64,000 nt of DNA from Lunatimonas sp. (GCF_020832325.1 NZ_JAFIEU010000010.1:47243-111242); one strand, 5' to 3'; positions 24,058 through 33,925 are shown, counted from the first letter of the stretch. Notes: generated from the letters alone by a model not told the origin. Numbers and translations: made by a program.

Positions 24058-25221
24058 ATGTGGTATTTGATGCTTTTTCAATGGCTAATTGCCGACCCTT
24101 CCCCAAGCCTGACTCCCCATTTTGAAGCACAGTTACTGGATGACAAGGTAGCTATTGGCTATGGGCTTGCGATAGGCGACGTGGACGGAGATGGCAAACC
24201 GGACATCCTACTGGTAGATAAGAATGAATTTGTGTGGTACCGAAACGGTGACTGGAAGCGCTTTGTGATGGTGGAAAACCTGACGGAGTCTGACAACGTC
24301 TGCATAGCCGCAGCAGATATAAATGGTGATGGGCAGGTAGAAGTAGCGGTAGGGGCACAGTGGAACCCTGGCGAAACCACCGATCCGGTCAAATCCGGCT
24401 CTGTACATTACTTGATCAGGCCGGCGGACCCCACCCAAAAGTGGACACCCGTGCGGCTGCACCACGAACCCACGGTGCATCGTATGCGCTGGGCCAAGGC
24501 GGGTGACAGGTATCAGCTGATCATGGCCCCGTTGCATGGCCGAGGCAATAAAGGCGGCGAGGGCGTAGGCGTCCATATCATTGCTTACGAAGTTCCCTCA
24601 GACCCTACCCAACCTTGGGCTTATACGGTCATTGACGATTCGATGCACATCACCCATAATTTGGACGTTTTTCCAGACGAGCACGGCGATGCGGTGTACA
24701 TTGGCGGAAAAGAAGGCGTGAAAGCGTTTCAGTTCACAGAGGGGCGCTGGACGGCCCATCGTGACGGAGCTTGGCTGGTTGAGGGACATTCCTTCGGAGA
24801 ATTGCGGATAGGTACCGGAAAGGATAGCCGAAAATTCCTCGCTGGAATAGAACCGCTGCACGGCAACCTGCTAACCACCTACATCCCTACCAATGGACCG
24901 TTCAAAAAGGAACATCTAGAGCGTACCGTACTAACAGATCAATTGAACCAAGGGCATGGATTAGCAGCTGTTGATCTCTTAAAAATGGGACAGGATCAAC
25001 TAGTGGTTGGATGGAGAGAGAAAAATCAGGCAGGTGAAATAGGCGTACAGCTATACATCCCCAAAGGCACCAACGATTGGGAAGTGATCTGGATTGACGA
25101 GGGAGGCATGGCCTGCGAGGACTTGCAGGTAGCCGATCTCAATGGAGACGGGAAACCGGATATCATTGCTGCCGGTAGAGCGACCAACAACTTAAAGATC
25201 TACTGGAATAAAAGCCACTAA
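24058..25221 (+). CDS. FG-GAP/VCBS repeat beta-propeller protein, probably exported
   Basis: A 387-residue protein with a short hydrophobic N-terminus (MWYLMLFQWLIA). Its calcium-binding FG-GAP repeats include GDVDGDGKPDILLVD (about 40-54), ADINGDGQVEVAVGA (about 87-101) and ADLNGDGKPDIIAAG near the end. A seven-bladed propeller fits the length. The repeats occur in exported carbohydrate-active and aldos-2-ulose dehydratase-like proteins. It is first of six co-directional genes for exported proteins, so a role in handling an extracellular glycan or sugar product is likely; the enzymatic activity, if any, cannot be read. Confidence 0.75.
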   Translation: MWYLMLFQWLIADPSPSLTPHFEAQLLDDKVAIGYGLAIGDVDGDGKPDILLVDKNEFVWYRNGDWKRFVMVENLTESDNVCIAAADINGDGQVEVAVGAQWNPGETTDPVKSGSVHYLIRPADPTQKWTPVRLHHEPTVHRMRWAKAGDRYQLIMAPLHGRGNKGGEGVGVHIIAYEVPSDPTQPWAYTVIDDSMHITHNLDVFPDEHGDAVYIGGKEGVKAFQFTEGRWTAHRDGAWLVEGHSFGELRIGTGKDSRKFLAGIEPLHGNLLTTYIPTNGPFKKEHLERTVLTDQLNQGHGLAAVDLLKMGQDQLVVGWREKNQAGEIGVQLYIPKGTNDWEVIWIDEGGMACEDLQVADLNGDGKPDIIAAGRATNNLKIYWNKSH

Positions 25222-25353
25222 TGCCCACTCCAAACACGGAACAGGTAAGTGGTCTAAATTTCCCATCCTACTGTCGGTAGAATAGGAAATTTGTTTACCC
25301 AATCCAAAACCCATGAAAAATCATGGACCTTACAATACACAACCGTAAATCCC

Positions 25354-26391
25354 ATGCAAAAAAACGTTATCCCCTATTTATTCGTCGGCATTTCACTGCT
25401 TTTTTTTGCGCCCAGAATCATGGCCCAGGACCTTTCCGAAAAAGCTACGGCTTTTCTGGAAACACTGGATCCTGGCTTACAGCAGAAAGCCACCTTTCCC
25501 TTCGATCATTCGGAACGCTTCAATTGGCACTTCATCCCTAGGGAACGGAAAGGGGTGAATTTTCATGACCTAAACAACAGACAGACCCAAGCCGGGATAG
25601 AACTGCTAAAAGCTTCCCTTAGTCAACAGGGGCATCAAAAAACACAGGCAATCATCGAACTGGAGAACGTACTTCGGATCATCGAAAACCGCCCACCAAA
25701 CGACACCTACCGGGATCCCGAGAACTATTATTTTTCCGTATTTGGGAGCCCCCACGCATCGGCTGAATGGGGTTGGCGATTTGAGGGGCACCACATTTCA
25801 TTGAATTTTTCCTCCAAGCGGGGGACTGTCGTTTCCGCCACTCCTACCTTCTTTGGTTCCAATCCGAGTATAGTGCAGGTGGACCTACACCGCGGCAGGC
25901 AGGTACTTCAGCAGGAAACGAACAGAGGCTTTGCTTTTCTGGAAAGCCTGACCGACTCCCAAAAGGCAGTAGCCATCTACACCGATAAAGCCCCCTTTGA
26001 TATTCTAACGGCCAACGACCGAAAGGCGTCCCTACAGCAGCCAGAGGGTTTAAGTTACCGACAGCTCACCCCTTCCCAGCAAAACATGCTGGAGGAGCTA
26101 ATCGGAATTTACTTGGGCAACTACACCGATCAGGTACGTGACCGCCTATGGGAAAAGTTTAGAGCAGCAGGTATTGAAAACACCCATTTTGCTTGGGCGG
26201 GCAGTACCGTGAACGCTATCGGCGAGCCCCATTACTACCGGATTCAAAATCCCGCCCTACTCATAGAGTACGACAACGTTCAAAATAATGCCAATCACGT
26301 GCATACGGTCGTGAGGGATCTGAACAATGATTTTGGCAATGATTTGCTCGGAAACCATTACTTGCATGGTCATCCCCATGTGGCTGACTAG
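25354..26391 (+). CDS. DUF3500 family exported protein
   Basis: The signal peptide VIPYLFVGISLLFFAPRIMAQ sets the start at the ATG at 25354 rather than an in-frame ATG at 25291. That gives 345 residues. Family signatures are WHFIPRERKGVNFHDL, TQAGIELLKASLSQQG, ENYYFSVFGSP and the GWRFEGHHISLNF core followed by TPTFFGSNP. A late FAWAGS...PHYYRIQNPALLIEYDN with HANH-like His pairs suggests metal binding. The function of DUF3500 is not established. It follows the FG-GAP gene on the same strand. Confidence 0.85.
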   Translation: MQKNVIPYLFVGISLLFFAPRIMAQDLSEKATAFLETLDPGLQQKATFPFDHSERFNWHFIPRERKGVNFHDLNNRQTQAGIELLKASLSQQGHQKTQAIIELENVLRIIENRPPNDTYRDPENYYFSVFGSPHASAEWGWRFEGHHISLNFSSKRGTVVSATPTFFGSNPSIVQVDLHRGRQVLQQETNRGFAFLESLTDSQKAVAIYTDKAPFDILTANDRKASLQQPEGLSYRQLTPSQQNMLEELIGIYLGNYTDQVRDRLWEKFRAAGIENTHFAWAGSTVNAIGEPHYYRIQNPALLIEYDNVQNNANHVHTVVRDLNNDFGNDLLGNHYLHGHPHVAD

Positions 26392-26529
26392 TCGAAATAC
26401 CCTACCTGGAAACAAAATTACACTAACCAATGATGGTAGGCCAGTAGACGGTTACTTGCCAGCTTCTGATCTATTTCCTAAAATTGGTTATACCAAATAC
26501 ATAACCACTAAAATAACACATTTACCCCG

Positions 26530-27180
26530 ATGAAGAAGATACTTACATGCCTTCTTGTGCCCTTTCTATTGGCACAATGCGCCCCTCCCGCAGAGGAGCA
26601 GACGCTGCCCATGCAGGTAGCCAAAGCCTACGGTTTCGATAACTTGGAGCAAGTAGCGAAGATTTCCTACACTTGGAATGTACGTCGTGATAGCGTCACT
26701 GTGTTGACCCGCGATTGGGCCTGGGACAGGATCAAAGGTGAAGTAGGGTACGCCGGACCAGATACCACGGTTACCTACCTAATCGCCGAAAAAACCGCCG
26801 AACTGGATGCGATTGATCAGCGCTTTATCAACGACAAGTATTGGCTCATGTTCCCGTTTCAGCTTGCCTGGGATACGGGTTATCGATACGAGGTGACCGA
26901 AGATCAGCGTTCTCCCATTCAGGGGATACAGGGCACCAAACTTTCCATCATTTACAACGATGCGGACGGGTATACTCCGGGAGATGCCTACGATCTATAC
27001 CTGAACAGCGAGCTGCAAATTGTGGAATGGGTGTTTCGACGGGGAAATGGTCCCGATGGACGTGCGGTCACTTGGGAAAATATCCAAGAGTTTGAAGGCA
27101 TCAGCCTGACGCTGGACCACAGGAACGAATCCGGGGATAAGTTCATTTGGTTTTCCAATGTCAAGGTGACCAAAAAGTGA
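26530..27180 (+). CDS. Lipoprotein of unknown function
   Basis: A 216-residue protein with a lipobox (LLVPFLLAQC, Cys17), so anchored to a membrane, in Bacteroidota often the outer one. The mature part is beta-rich and resembles small lipoproteins that carry DUF6503-like domains (FNVRRDS-like WNVRRDSVTVLTRDWAWD, then KYWLMFPFQLAWD and a C-terminal WFSNVKV strand). The match is by eye. It sits within the exported-protein cluster between the DUF3500 gene and the BNR/ThuA gene. Confidence 0.65.
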   Translation: MKKILTCLLVPFLLAQCAPPAEEQTLPMQVAKAYGFDNLEQVAKISYTWNVRRDSVTVLTRDWAWDRIKGEVGYAGPDTTVTYLIAEKTAELDAIDQRFINDKYWLMFPFQLAWDTGYRYEVTEDQRSPIQGIQGTKLSIIYNDADGYTPGDAYDLYLNSELQIVEWVFRRGNGPDGRAVTWENIQEFEGISLTLDHRNESGDKFIWFSNVKVTKK

Positions 27181-27342
27181 GGCCTCTACCTCTTTAAAGC
27201 TTTTATAAAGGGCTTTTTCCCGCACCTGAGGCCACCCAACACACTTTGGTCGCATGACACGGATAATTTTTGTAAACTTACCCTCCTGTAGGAGACAATC
27301 TTTATAGGTCAATTACCCCCTTAAGAAACGAATGCTAAACCC

Positions 27343-29409
27343 ATGACACCACGTTATTTTGTGCTTTTTTCTACCCTGATTTACTGGGGTATCACTACCG
27401 GCCTGATGGCCTTCCAATATCCATCGCCACTGCTGGAGGGTCAAGACATTACGCTGCACGAGGATGGTAGTTGGTGTTGGTTTCAGGACGATCGTGCGTT
27501 ACTTTTGGGTGACAGGGTGATCTTTTCCGGTGTGACGTCTACAGGAGATAATACCGTGACGGAATGGGACCTCAAGACCAACCAAACCCAGTCCGCCAAG
27601 CTTACGGAGGGGTTGCTTCCCGCAGATGATCACAACGTAAGTGCCTTGATGCAGCGCCCGGATGGGAGATTTCTGGCAGTTTATGCAGGCCACTCCATCG
27701 ATTCACTGGTCCGCTTTCGCATTTCTGAAAAGCCCGGCGACATTCGTTCCTGGACTCCAGAACAAACAGTCGCAACCAACGGACGGGTCTGTTACTCGAA
27801 TGTGTACCGACTTAGCGATACGGGAGAAACCTTTAACTTTTACCGTGGGAATCAAAATAACCCCCATTTCCTGGTTTCCCAAAATGACGGGAGCAGTTGG
27901 GAGTTTGGCGGTAGGCTCTTTGAGGATTTCGGAAGGGCTTACCTGCGGTATGCCTCAGACGGGAAGAAGCGGATTCATTTTATCACAACCGAAGAACACC
28001 CCCGCCACTACAATAACAGCATTTACCACGGGTATTACGAAAGCGGGAACCTCTATCAGAGCGATGGAACCTACGTGGGCCCCATCAGCCGAAATGCAAA
28101 CAGTCCCTACAAACCGAGCGATTTCACCAAAGTCTATGATGGAGATGCCTCTACACGTGCCGATGTAGCTTGGACCAGCGACATCAAGCTGGATGGACAG
28201 GGACGGCCTTTTATCGTTTTTTCGGTGACCAAAGACCCCATCACCAGGGGGGAAACCCGGAATACCTCGTTAGGAGGCTTTGACCATCGCTATCACCACG
28301 CCTATTGGGATGGAAGCCGGTGGGTGGAACAGGAAATTGCCTATGCGGGCAGCCGTCTGTATCCAGGCGAGAATGAATATACTGGATTGGTGAGCCTGCA
28401 TCCGCTGCGTGCAGATATCGTCTATATCTCCTCGGACGTAGACCCCAAAAACGGGAAACCACTGGAAGTAAACGGGAAACGCAGATACGAGATCTTTCGG
28501 GGGATCCGCACTACAGACCTACAGTGGGAGTGGATACCGGTGACCTATCAGTCTAACGCGGATAACATTCGTCCCATCGTACTGGCTGATCAGGAAAAGG
28601 AAGTGGTCCTTTGGCTTAGCGGACGCTACACCACCTACAAAGACTATCAGCTAAACGTAGTAGGCCGGGTTCGTATGCAGCCTCCGTATCTATCGGAAAA
28701 AGAAAAGGTAGGAAACCGAAGCAAGCTGGTTACCTTTCTTATCAGTGAAGATCCGAACAATTACGAGGCAACATGGACCATCCCCGCCTTTGCCAAACAA
28801 TTAGAAGATAACAGAGGCTATCGTACGCAGGTACTCCTAGGCAACGGCCCAAGGGAAAGCTACGAACTCCCGAATACCGAAATCATCCCCGACGCGGATC
28901 TGCTCGTAGTATTTATCCGTCGGGTAGGCTTGCCCGAGGCACAGTTGGAAATGATCAAAAATCACCTGAAAGCTGGAAAGCCCATCTTGGGAATTCGTAC
29001 CGCAAATCACGCCTTTTCTATCCCTCCCGAAAGCCTGGAAGAAGGGCACGAGGCCTGGTGGGATTTTGTCCCAGAGGTGTTAGGGCATGAAAATCGAGGA
29101 TATGGTCCTGCCGAAAGCCCCACAAAGGTGACCGTGAATCGTAAAAACCGCCGACATCCGATCGTGAAAAACCTGGCAGTAACCCAATGGATCAGTCAGG
29201 GAAATATTTACTTGGTAAACCCAATGCTTGACCCTAAAACCGACATCCTTTTAGCGGGTGTTTCGGGCCAACATCAGGAACCGGTGGCATTCATTCGAAG
29301 TGCTGGGAAAAGCAAGGTTTTTTATACCTCGCTAGGTTTCCCCACGGACTTTTCGAAAACACCTTTTATCCAATTGCTGTATCAAGCCATTGATTGGACG
29401 ATACATTAA
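27343..29409 (+). CDS. Exported BNR-repeat protein with C-terminal ThuA-like domain
   Basis: A 688-residue exported protein. After a signal peptide (LFSTLIYWGITTGLMAF) a BNR-4-type beta-propeller occupies about 25-450: WCWFQDDRALLLGDR, SALMQRPDGRFLAVYAGH, then NSPYKPSDFTK and YHHAYWDGSRWV. From about 465 a ThuA-like (glutamine-amidotransferase-fold) domain follows: LVTFLISEDPNNYEA, DADLLVVFIRR, GIRTANHAF and a final FYTSLGF. ThuA-like domains occur in sugar-utilisation loci. The combination suggests a sialidase-like or lyase-like glycan-binding protein with an extra catalytic or regulatory domain; the substrate is unknown. Confidence 0.8.
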   Translation: MTPRYFVLFSTLIYWGITTGLMAFQYPSPLLEGQDITLHEDGSWCWFQDDRALLLGDRVIFSGVTSTGDNTVTEWDLKTNQTQSAKLTEGLLPADDHNVSALMQRPDGRFLAVYAGHSIDSLVRFRISEKPGDIRSWTPEQTVATNGRVCYSNVYRLSDTGETFNFYRGNQNNPHFLVSQNDGSSWEFGGRLFEDFGRAYLRYASDGKKRIHFITTEEHPRHYNNSIYHGYYESGNLYQSDGTYVGPISRNANSPYKPSDFTKVYDGDASTRADVAWTSDIKLDGQGRPFIVFSVTKDPITRGETRNTSLGGFDHRYHHAYWDGSRWVEQEIAYAGSRLYPGENEYTGLVSLHPLRADIVYISSDVDPKNGKPLEVNGKRRYEIFRGIRTTDLQWEWIPVTYQSNADNIRPIVLADQEKEVVLWLSGRYTTYKDYQLNVVGRVRMQPPYLSEKEKVGNRSKLVTFLISEDPNNYEATWTIPAFAKQLEDNRGYRTQVLLGNGPRESYELPNTEIIPDADLLVVFIRRVGLPEAQLEMIKNHLKAGKPILGIRTANHAFSIPPESLEEGHEAWWDFVPEVLGHENRGYGPAESPTKVTVNRKNRRHPIVKNLAVTQWISQGNIYLVNPMLDPKTDILLAGVSGQHQEPVAFIRSAGKSKVFYTSLGFPTDFSKTPFIQLLYQAIDWTIH

Positions 29410-29466
29410 TCGCATCTAATTACCTATTGACACCCATTTGGCCATTAAAACCCAACCGATTATCCA

Positions 29467-30837
29467 ATGAATAAAATCCATGTAGTTATTTTCATCCTAC
29501 TGCTTATGGGCACACATAGTTTTGCACAAACCAAGATGATTTGGAAAGCGGGCATTAGCAAGACCGTCATTACGCCGGATAAACCCATGTGGATGGCGGG
29601 ATATGCTGCCCGTTCCACGCCCGCCACAGGTACGTACCACGATCTCTGGGCCAAAGCAGTCGTGCTCGAAGACCAATCCGGCAAGCAATCGGTTTTGGTA
29701 ACGGCAGACATTTTGGGATTTCCCAAAAAGATGGCAGACCGCATCCGCCAGGCGCTGCGAGAAAAATACGGGTGGGAAAATAGCCAAATTATCCTTAACG
29801 GAAGTCATACCCATTCGGGCCCTGTCTTAGAGGAGGCACTTTACGATATTTATCCATTGGATGAAGAGCAGCTCAGCTTGGTCAAGAGTTATTCCCGCTG
29901 GCTGGAAGCTACAGTGGTAGCCCTTATCGATGAAGCAAAAGCAGCCATGGAACCTGCGAGATTATCCTCCGCCAATGGAGTGGCCCGTTTTCAAGTAAAC
30001 CGAAGAAATAACTCGGAACGAGATATCGTGCATCAAATAGAGCTGGCTGGACCCAATGACCATGCCGTTCCGGTGATAAAGATCGAAAGTCCACAAGGAG
30101 ACCTGCTGGGTATCGTGTTTGGGTATGCCTGCCATCCCACCGTGCTGGATCACTATTCGTGGTCGGGAGACTATCCGGGTTTTGCGCAGATTGAGCTGGA
30201 AAGAATGTACCCGGGGACAGTTGCTCTTTTCTTTCAAGGGGCGTCCGGAGACCAAAATCCCATCCCCCGCCGCAGCCTTCCCTTAGCCAAACAATACGGT
30301 AAATCCTTAGCCGCCGCAGTGGAGCGGGTGCTGGACGAAGAGATGAAACCACTGGAAGCAACGATACATACCGCCTATACGGAGATTCCCCTTGCACTGG
30401 CAGCACCGCCAAGCAAAGCCGAACTTACGCGAATGGCAAACGAACAGTCGGGATACATGCAGCGGTGGGCGGAGCGCATGCTTACCGAACAAACCATGGG
30501 AAAAACGCCGTTGTCCTCGTACCCCTACCCCCTGCAAATCTGGCAGCTCGGTGATCAACGGATTTTCAACATGGGAGGAGAGGTGACCGTGGCCTATGCC
30601 AATGAGCTGAAGGCAGCCTATGGGCAAGACAGCTTCGTGATGGCTTATTCCAACGATGTGATGGGCTACATCCCGTCAGAGATCATTTTGGATGAGGGTG
30701 GATACGAAGGCTATTCCTCTCAGATGGTTTATGGGCTGCCCAGTACCTGGGAAAAAGGCATCGAACAACATATTCTGGGTGCATTTGACCGGCTGGCTGA
30801 GGAACTAGGCATGGTTCCCGCCCGTTCAGCAGACTAA
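29467..30837 (+). CDS. Neutral/alkaline ceramidase N-terminal-domain family hydrolase
   Basis: A 456-residue exported protein (signal peptide VVIFILLLMGTHSFAQ). The N-terminal domain of neutral ceramidases is clear: KAGISKTVITPDKPMWMAGY, LVTADILGF and SHTHSGPVLEE with zinc-type histidines, then FGYACHPTVLDHYSWSGDYPGFAQ and FFQGASGDQNP. The C-terminal ceramidase domain is absent, as in the shorter bacterial relatives often found beside glycoside-use genes. It could hydrolyse an amide or ester in a glycolipid or sugar derivative; true ceramidase activity is not assured. Confidence 0.85.
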   Translation: MNKIHVVIFILLLMGTHSFAQTKMIWKAGISKTVITPDKPMWMAGYAARSTPATGTYHDLWAKAVVLEDQSGKQSVLVTADILGFPKKMADRIRQALREKYGWENSQIILNGSHTHSGPVLEEALYDIYPLDEEQLSLVKSYSRWLEATVVALIDEAKAAMEPARLSSANGVARFQVNRRNNSERDIVHQIELAGPNDHAVPVIKIESPQGDLLGIVFGYACHPTVLDHYSWSGDYPGFAQIELERMYPGTVALFFQGASGDQNPIPRRSLPLAKQYGKSLAAAVERVLDEEMKPLEATIHTAYTEIPLALAAPPSKAELTRMANEQSGYMQRWAERMLTEQTMGKTPLSSYPYPLQIWQLGDQRIFNMGGEVTVAYANELKAAYGQDSFVMAYSNDVMGYIPSEIILDEGGYEGYSSQMVYGLPSTWEKGIEQHILGAFDRLAEELGMVPARSAD

Positions 30838-30964
30838 ACGACTGGTACAAGTCTGCAATCGGGCAGGAACTCGGCATAAACCGGTTAGATTATCTTGTAA
30901 ATTTCGAAGAGACTCCCCTAACAACGGAGGAACATTAAATTGTTGAAACACCAATAACTTTCAG

Positions 30965-31669
30965 ATGAACAACCTATTACAATCCAACACCCTACTTTAC
31001 ATCCTAGCAGGAATTTTGTACGTGTCAACCGCCGTACCTGTCCAAGCCCAAGAAGCGTGGGAGGTGCTTTTCGATGGAACCAACATGGATAAGTGGCGCG
31101 GAAAAACAGACCCGGCTTTCCCCAGTCATGCGTGGAAATTCAAAGACGACATACTCTATTTGGAGGGAAAAGGAGGGGATATCATCACCAAGGACACCTA
31201 CGGCGATTTCGAACTGGTATTTGAGTTTAACCTAACCGAGAAAGCTAACAGCGGTATCAAGTATTTTGTAGGCACCATTCTGAATGAGGAAACGGGAGCG
31301 ACCATGATCAATGGGCCGGAATATCAGATCATCGACGATTTCAACCACCCGGAGATAAAAAAAGATCCGAATGGCTTGAGTTCCACCGCGTCTGGCTACC
31401 TCCTGTACAAGCCAAAGAACAAAACGCTATATCCCCACGGTCAGTGGAACAGCGGAAAGATAGTAGCGAAAGGAAAAAAGGTAGAGCATTGGCTCAATGG
31501 CGTAAAAGTGGTTTCTTACAAAAGAGGCAGCAAGGACTTTTTAAAGCGAAAAGCGGAAACCAAATTCAAGCACGACCTGAATTATGGAGAATTAGAAAGT
31601 GGTCATATCCTGCTTACCGACCACGGAGATCAGGTTTATTTCCGAAATATCAAGATCAGGAGGCTATAA
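30965..31669 (+). CDS. DUF1080 / 3-keto-disaccharide hydrolase domain protein
   Basis: A 234-residue exported protein with signal peptide (ILAGILYVSTAVPVQA). The jelly-roll DUF1080 fold is shown by WEVLFDGTNMDKWRG, TKDTYGDFELVFEFNL, NSGIKYFVG, EYQIIDD and HWLNGVKVVSY. It ends GHILLTDHGDQVYFRNIKI. Characterised members hydrolyse 3-keto-glycosides produced by oxidoreductases, or bind them. It is last in the exported cluster; no oxidoreductase partner is present in the window. Confidence 0.9.
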   Translation: MNNLLQSNTLLYILAGILYVSTAVPVQAQEAWEVLFDGTNMDKWRGKTDPAFPSHAWKFKDDILYLEGKGGDIITKDTYGDFELVFEFNLTEKANSGIKYFVGTILNEETGATMINGPEYQIIDDFNHPEIKKDPNGLSSTASGYLLYKPKNKTLYPHGQWNSGKIVAKGKKVEHWLNGVKVVSYKRGSKDFLKRKAETKFKHDLNYGELESGHILLTDHGDQVYFRNIKIRRL

Positions 31670-31727
31670 CTAGGAGAAAATTAGTATTAGATTTAAGATA
31701 GATCTAAAATCTAAACCTCCTCTCCAT

Positions 31728-32984
31728 CTACCCCTTTCGAAGCTCTAGCACGGTGATTTCAGGCCAGATGCCTACCCTGCCAGAGAATGCGTGAAAACCA
31801 AAACCGCGGTTTACATAGAGGTATTTTCCGGCATACTCGGCCAGTCCCGCCCAGTTGGGATAGCGAAACTGCGCGGGGCTCCACCGAATCAGGGGAGTCT
31901 CAATTCCAAACTGCATGCCGTGGGTGTGGCCACTCAGCGTCAGGTGAACCTGCTTGGGGTGGTTTTTGACTTCCTCGTCCCAGTGGGAAGGATCGTGGGA
32001 AAGGAGTATCTTAAACTCCTCCTGTCCGCAGTCTTTCAGCGCTTTTTCCAAGTCGCCCTTCGCGTGAAAACCCACGCCCCAGTTTTCCACACCTAACAGG
32101 CGGATGTGTTGCCCATCCTTTTCCAGTACGACACTTTCGTCCAACAGTAGGCGATAGCCCATCTCTCCGTGCATTTCCTTCAGGCGTTGAAAATTCCGCG
32201 CTTTCTCTTCTTTACTTGACCAGGAGACATAGTCTCCGTAGTCGTGATTTCCCAAAATTGAAAACTGACCATAGGGGGCTTTGATCTGGGCAAATCCCGC
32301 AGCCATCGGACTAATTTCCTCCGCCTTGTGGTTTACCAAGTCTCCCGTAAACACAAAGAGGTCAGACTGCTGTTTTACAGCTAGGTCTATGCCACGCTGA
32401 ACGGCATCGTAATCCGTAAAACTACCCGCATGGATATCTGAAAGTTGCGTGATGGTGAACCCGTCAAAGGCCTCGGGAAGGTCCTTGAAATAAACCGCCT
32501 GACGAATAACCCGGAAATTGTACTTCCCCCGCGTGATGCCGTATACGAAACCGGCAAAGGGAATCGCAGCAACAGCAAATGCGATTTGACTGACAAATTT
32601 CCGCCTATCGGGTAGGTATCCCCCTGTACCCGTGGCCTCCCCCCAGAAATAGTTCCAGCCACTCATCAGCACCCGACAAATATCCTCGCCAAAAAGAAAA
32701 AGAATAGTCGTAATCTGGGTGACCGTTACGGTCAAAAACACATTCAGCACCTGCTGGGAATCTCTGCTAATTTCCCCTTCTCTGGATATCCTGATAAAGG
32801 TGTACAGAAACCACAACGTGATAGCAACCATCACGAACCAATAGGCTCCGAAAATCAGGAGTTTCCCGCGCGGATGATCCCATCCTTGGAAGAGAGCCTT
32901 AAAGCCTTGAAAGGTGTACCAGTTTAAAAAACAACTAAATAAAAATACGGTAGTGATAAAAATAATGGGTCCGAGATTGTTCAT
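31728..32984 (-). CDS. Membrane-anchored metallophosphoesterase (YaeI/YkuE-type)
   Basis: A 418-residue protein. The N-terminal 150 residues hold four hydrophobic segments (IIFITTVFLFSCFLNWY and following), then the calcineurin-like phosphoesterase domain. That domain reads LSDIHAGSFTDY (metal ligands D and H), FTGDLVNHKA, ILGNHDYGDY, LLSHDPSHWDE and LTLSGHTHGMQFG. Related proteins act on phospholipid head groups such as UDP-diacylglucosamine-like or teichoic precursors. It is the last gene on the minus strand after the Anbu operon, 58 bp from the transglutaminase gene, and converges on the DUF1080 gene. Confidence 0.88.
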   Translation of the reverse strand: MNNLGPIIFITTVFLFSCFLNWYTFQGFKALFQGWDHPRGKLLIFGAYWFVMVAITLWFLYTFIRISREGEISRDSQQVLNVFLTVTVTQITTILFLFGEDICRVLMSGWNYFWGEATGTGGYLPDRRKFVSQIAFAVAAIPFAGFVYGITRGKYNFRVIRQAVYFKDLPEAFDGFTITQLSDIHAGSFTDYDAVQRGIDLAVKQQSDLFVFTGDLVNHKAEEISPMAAGFAQIKAPYGQFSILGNHDYGDYVSWSSKEEKARNFQRLKEMHGEMGYRLLLDESVVLEKDGQHIRLLGVENWGVGFHAKGDLEKALKDCGQEEFKILLSHDPSHWDEEVKNHPKQVHLTLSGHTHGMQFGIETPLIRWSPAQFRYPNWAGLAEYAGKYLYVNRGFGFHAFSGRVGIWPEITVLELRKG

Positions 32985-33042
32985 AGAATAACGCTTTTGC
33001 TGTTTAATAATCGAAAAAATCCAGAAAAGGTTTAGCTAAACC

Positions 33043-33909
33043 CTAATTTAGCCCCGTTTGTACCAGCTCTACGCGGTTGGTAAGGGTAGATTCTACCAAA
33101 TGGTCTCCTCCTACCGATCCGTGTACCGGCAACGTTCGGGAAGGGTGGTAGCCGGTGGCTAGTGGGATATAATGATTATCGGCGAGCAATCCCAAGTTGG
33201 GATCCAAACCAACCCAACCTGCACCAGGGAGATAGGCTTCCACCCAAGCATGTAATTCATGGCCCTCGTCCAGCTCGGGATTGAAAGCGTATCCGCTGAC
33301 AAAGCGCGCAGCAATGCCCATGTTCCGAAGCATGCCCATCATCATCCAAGCCAGGTCCCTACAGGATGCCTGCTTCTTCGCGAATGTGTATGCCGGGTCC
33401 CACACATTCTCCTCTAGTCGGACCAAGTGTTCCCAGTCTGTGTAAAGAGAGGCATTCAGTAAACTGATAAACTGCAAGGGGTCTACTGATCTCAGGTGAG
33501 CTTTGGCAAAGGCCGTCAGCTCGGGGAAATGGGTATAGCTGAGGTATGGCGCAAGGAGAAGACTTTCTTCTGCTTCGTAAAGAAAGGGAATATCCCTCGC
33601 CAAATCTACTGCTTTCAAAAACCTAGACTCCATCACAAACGCATAGGGATTAAAGGGCCTGCTCTCTACCTGGGCGTGCAGGATGATCCGAAGTTCCGCT
33701 GTGGGTGCCCCAAACCAGACCTGAAAGTGCGGATTTCCTTCCAAGCTAAACCGCTCACTGATCCCCATAGGTTCGGGAAACACATCTATCCGGTAATCCT
33801 GGATACTTAGGTAATCCCGTTGCAGGGGTTTCAAATACAATTGGTGGGGGTTCAGGAACACCGGTGAACTGTATGCGTATATCGTCTCGTGGTATATCCG
33901 GATGTCCAT
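33043..33909 (-). CDS. Transglutaminase-like cysteine peptidase (Anbu operon)
   Basis: A 288-residue protein with the bacterial transglutaminase N-terminal domain (IRIYHETIYAYSSPV... then LKPLQRDYLS) and the transglutaminase core. The catalytic Cys is in KKQASCRDLAWMMMGMLRN, His in GHELHAWVEAYLPGAGWVGLDP, and Asp in the last segment. It is the standard fourth member of Anbu operons and starts 17 bp after the Anbu gene. It is thought to process or ligate peptides together with the other products; the pathway is not established. No signal peptide, so cytoplasmic. Confidence 0.9.
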   Translation of the reverse strand: MDIRIYHETIYAYSSPVFLNPHQLYLKPLQRDYLSIQDYRIDVFPEPMGISERFSLEGNPHFQVWFGAPTAELRIILHAQVESRPFNPYAFVMESRFLKAVDLARDIPFLYEAEESLLLAPYLSYTHFPELTAFAKAHLRSVDPLQFISLLNASLYTDWEHLVRLEENVWDPAYTFAKKQASCRDLAWMMMGMLRNMGIAARFVSGYAFNPELDEGHELHAWVEAYLPGAGWVGLDPNLGLLADNHYIPLATGYHPSRTLPVHGSVGGDHLVESTLTNRVELVQTGLN

Positions 33910-33925
33910 AGTTTAGTGGCGTATT

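Noticed and set aside
31669..31728. Bidirectional terminator between the DUF1080 and phosphoesterase genes
   Set aside because: Only a weak AT-rich inverted repeat (TAGATTT/AAAATCTA) is present, too unstable to call.
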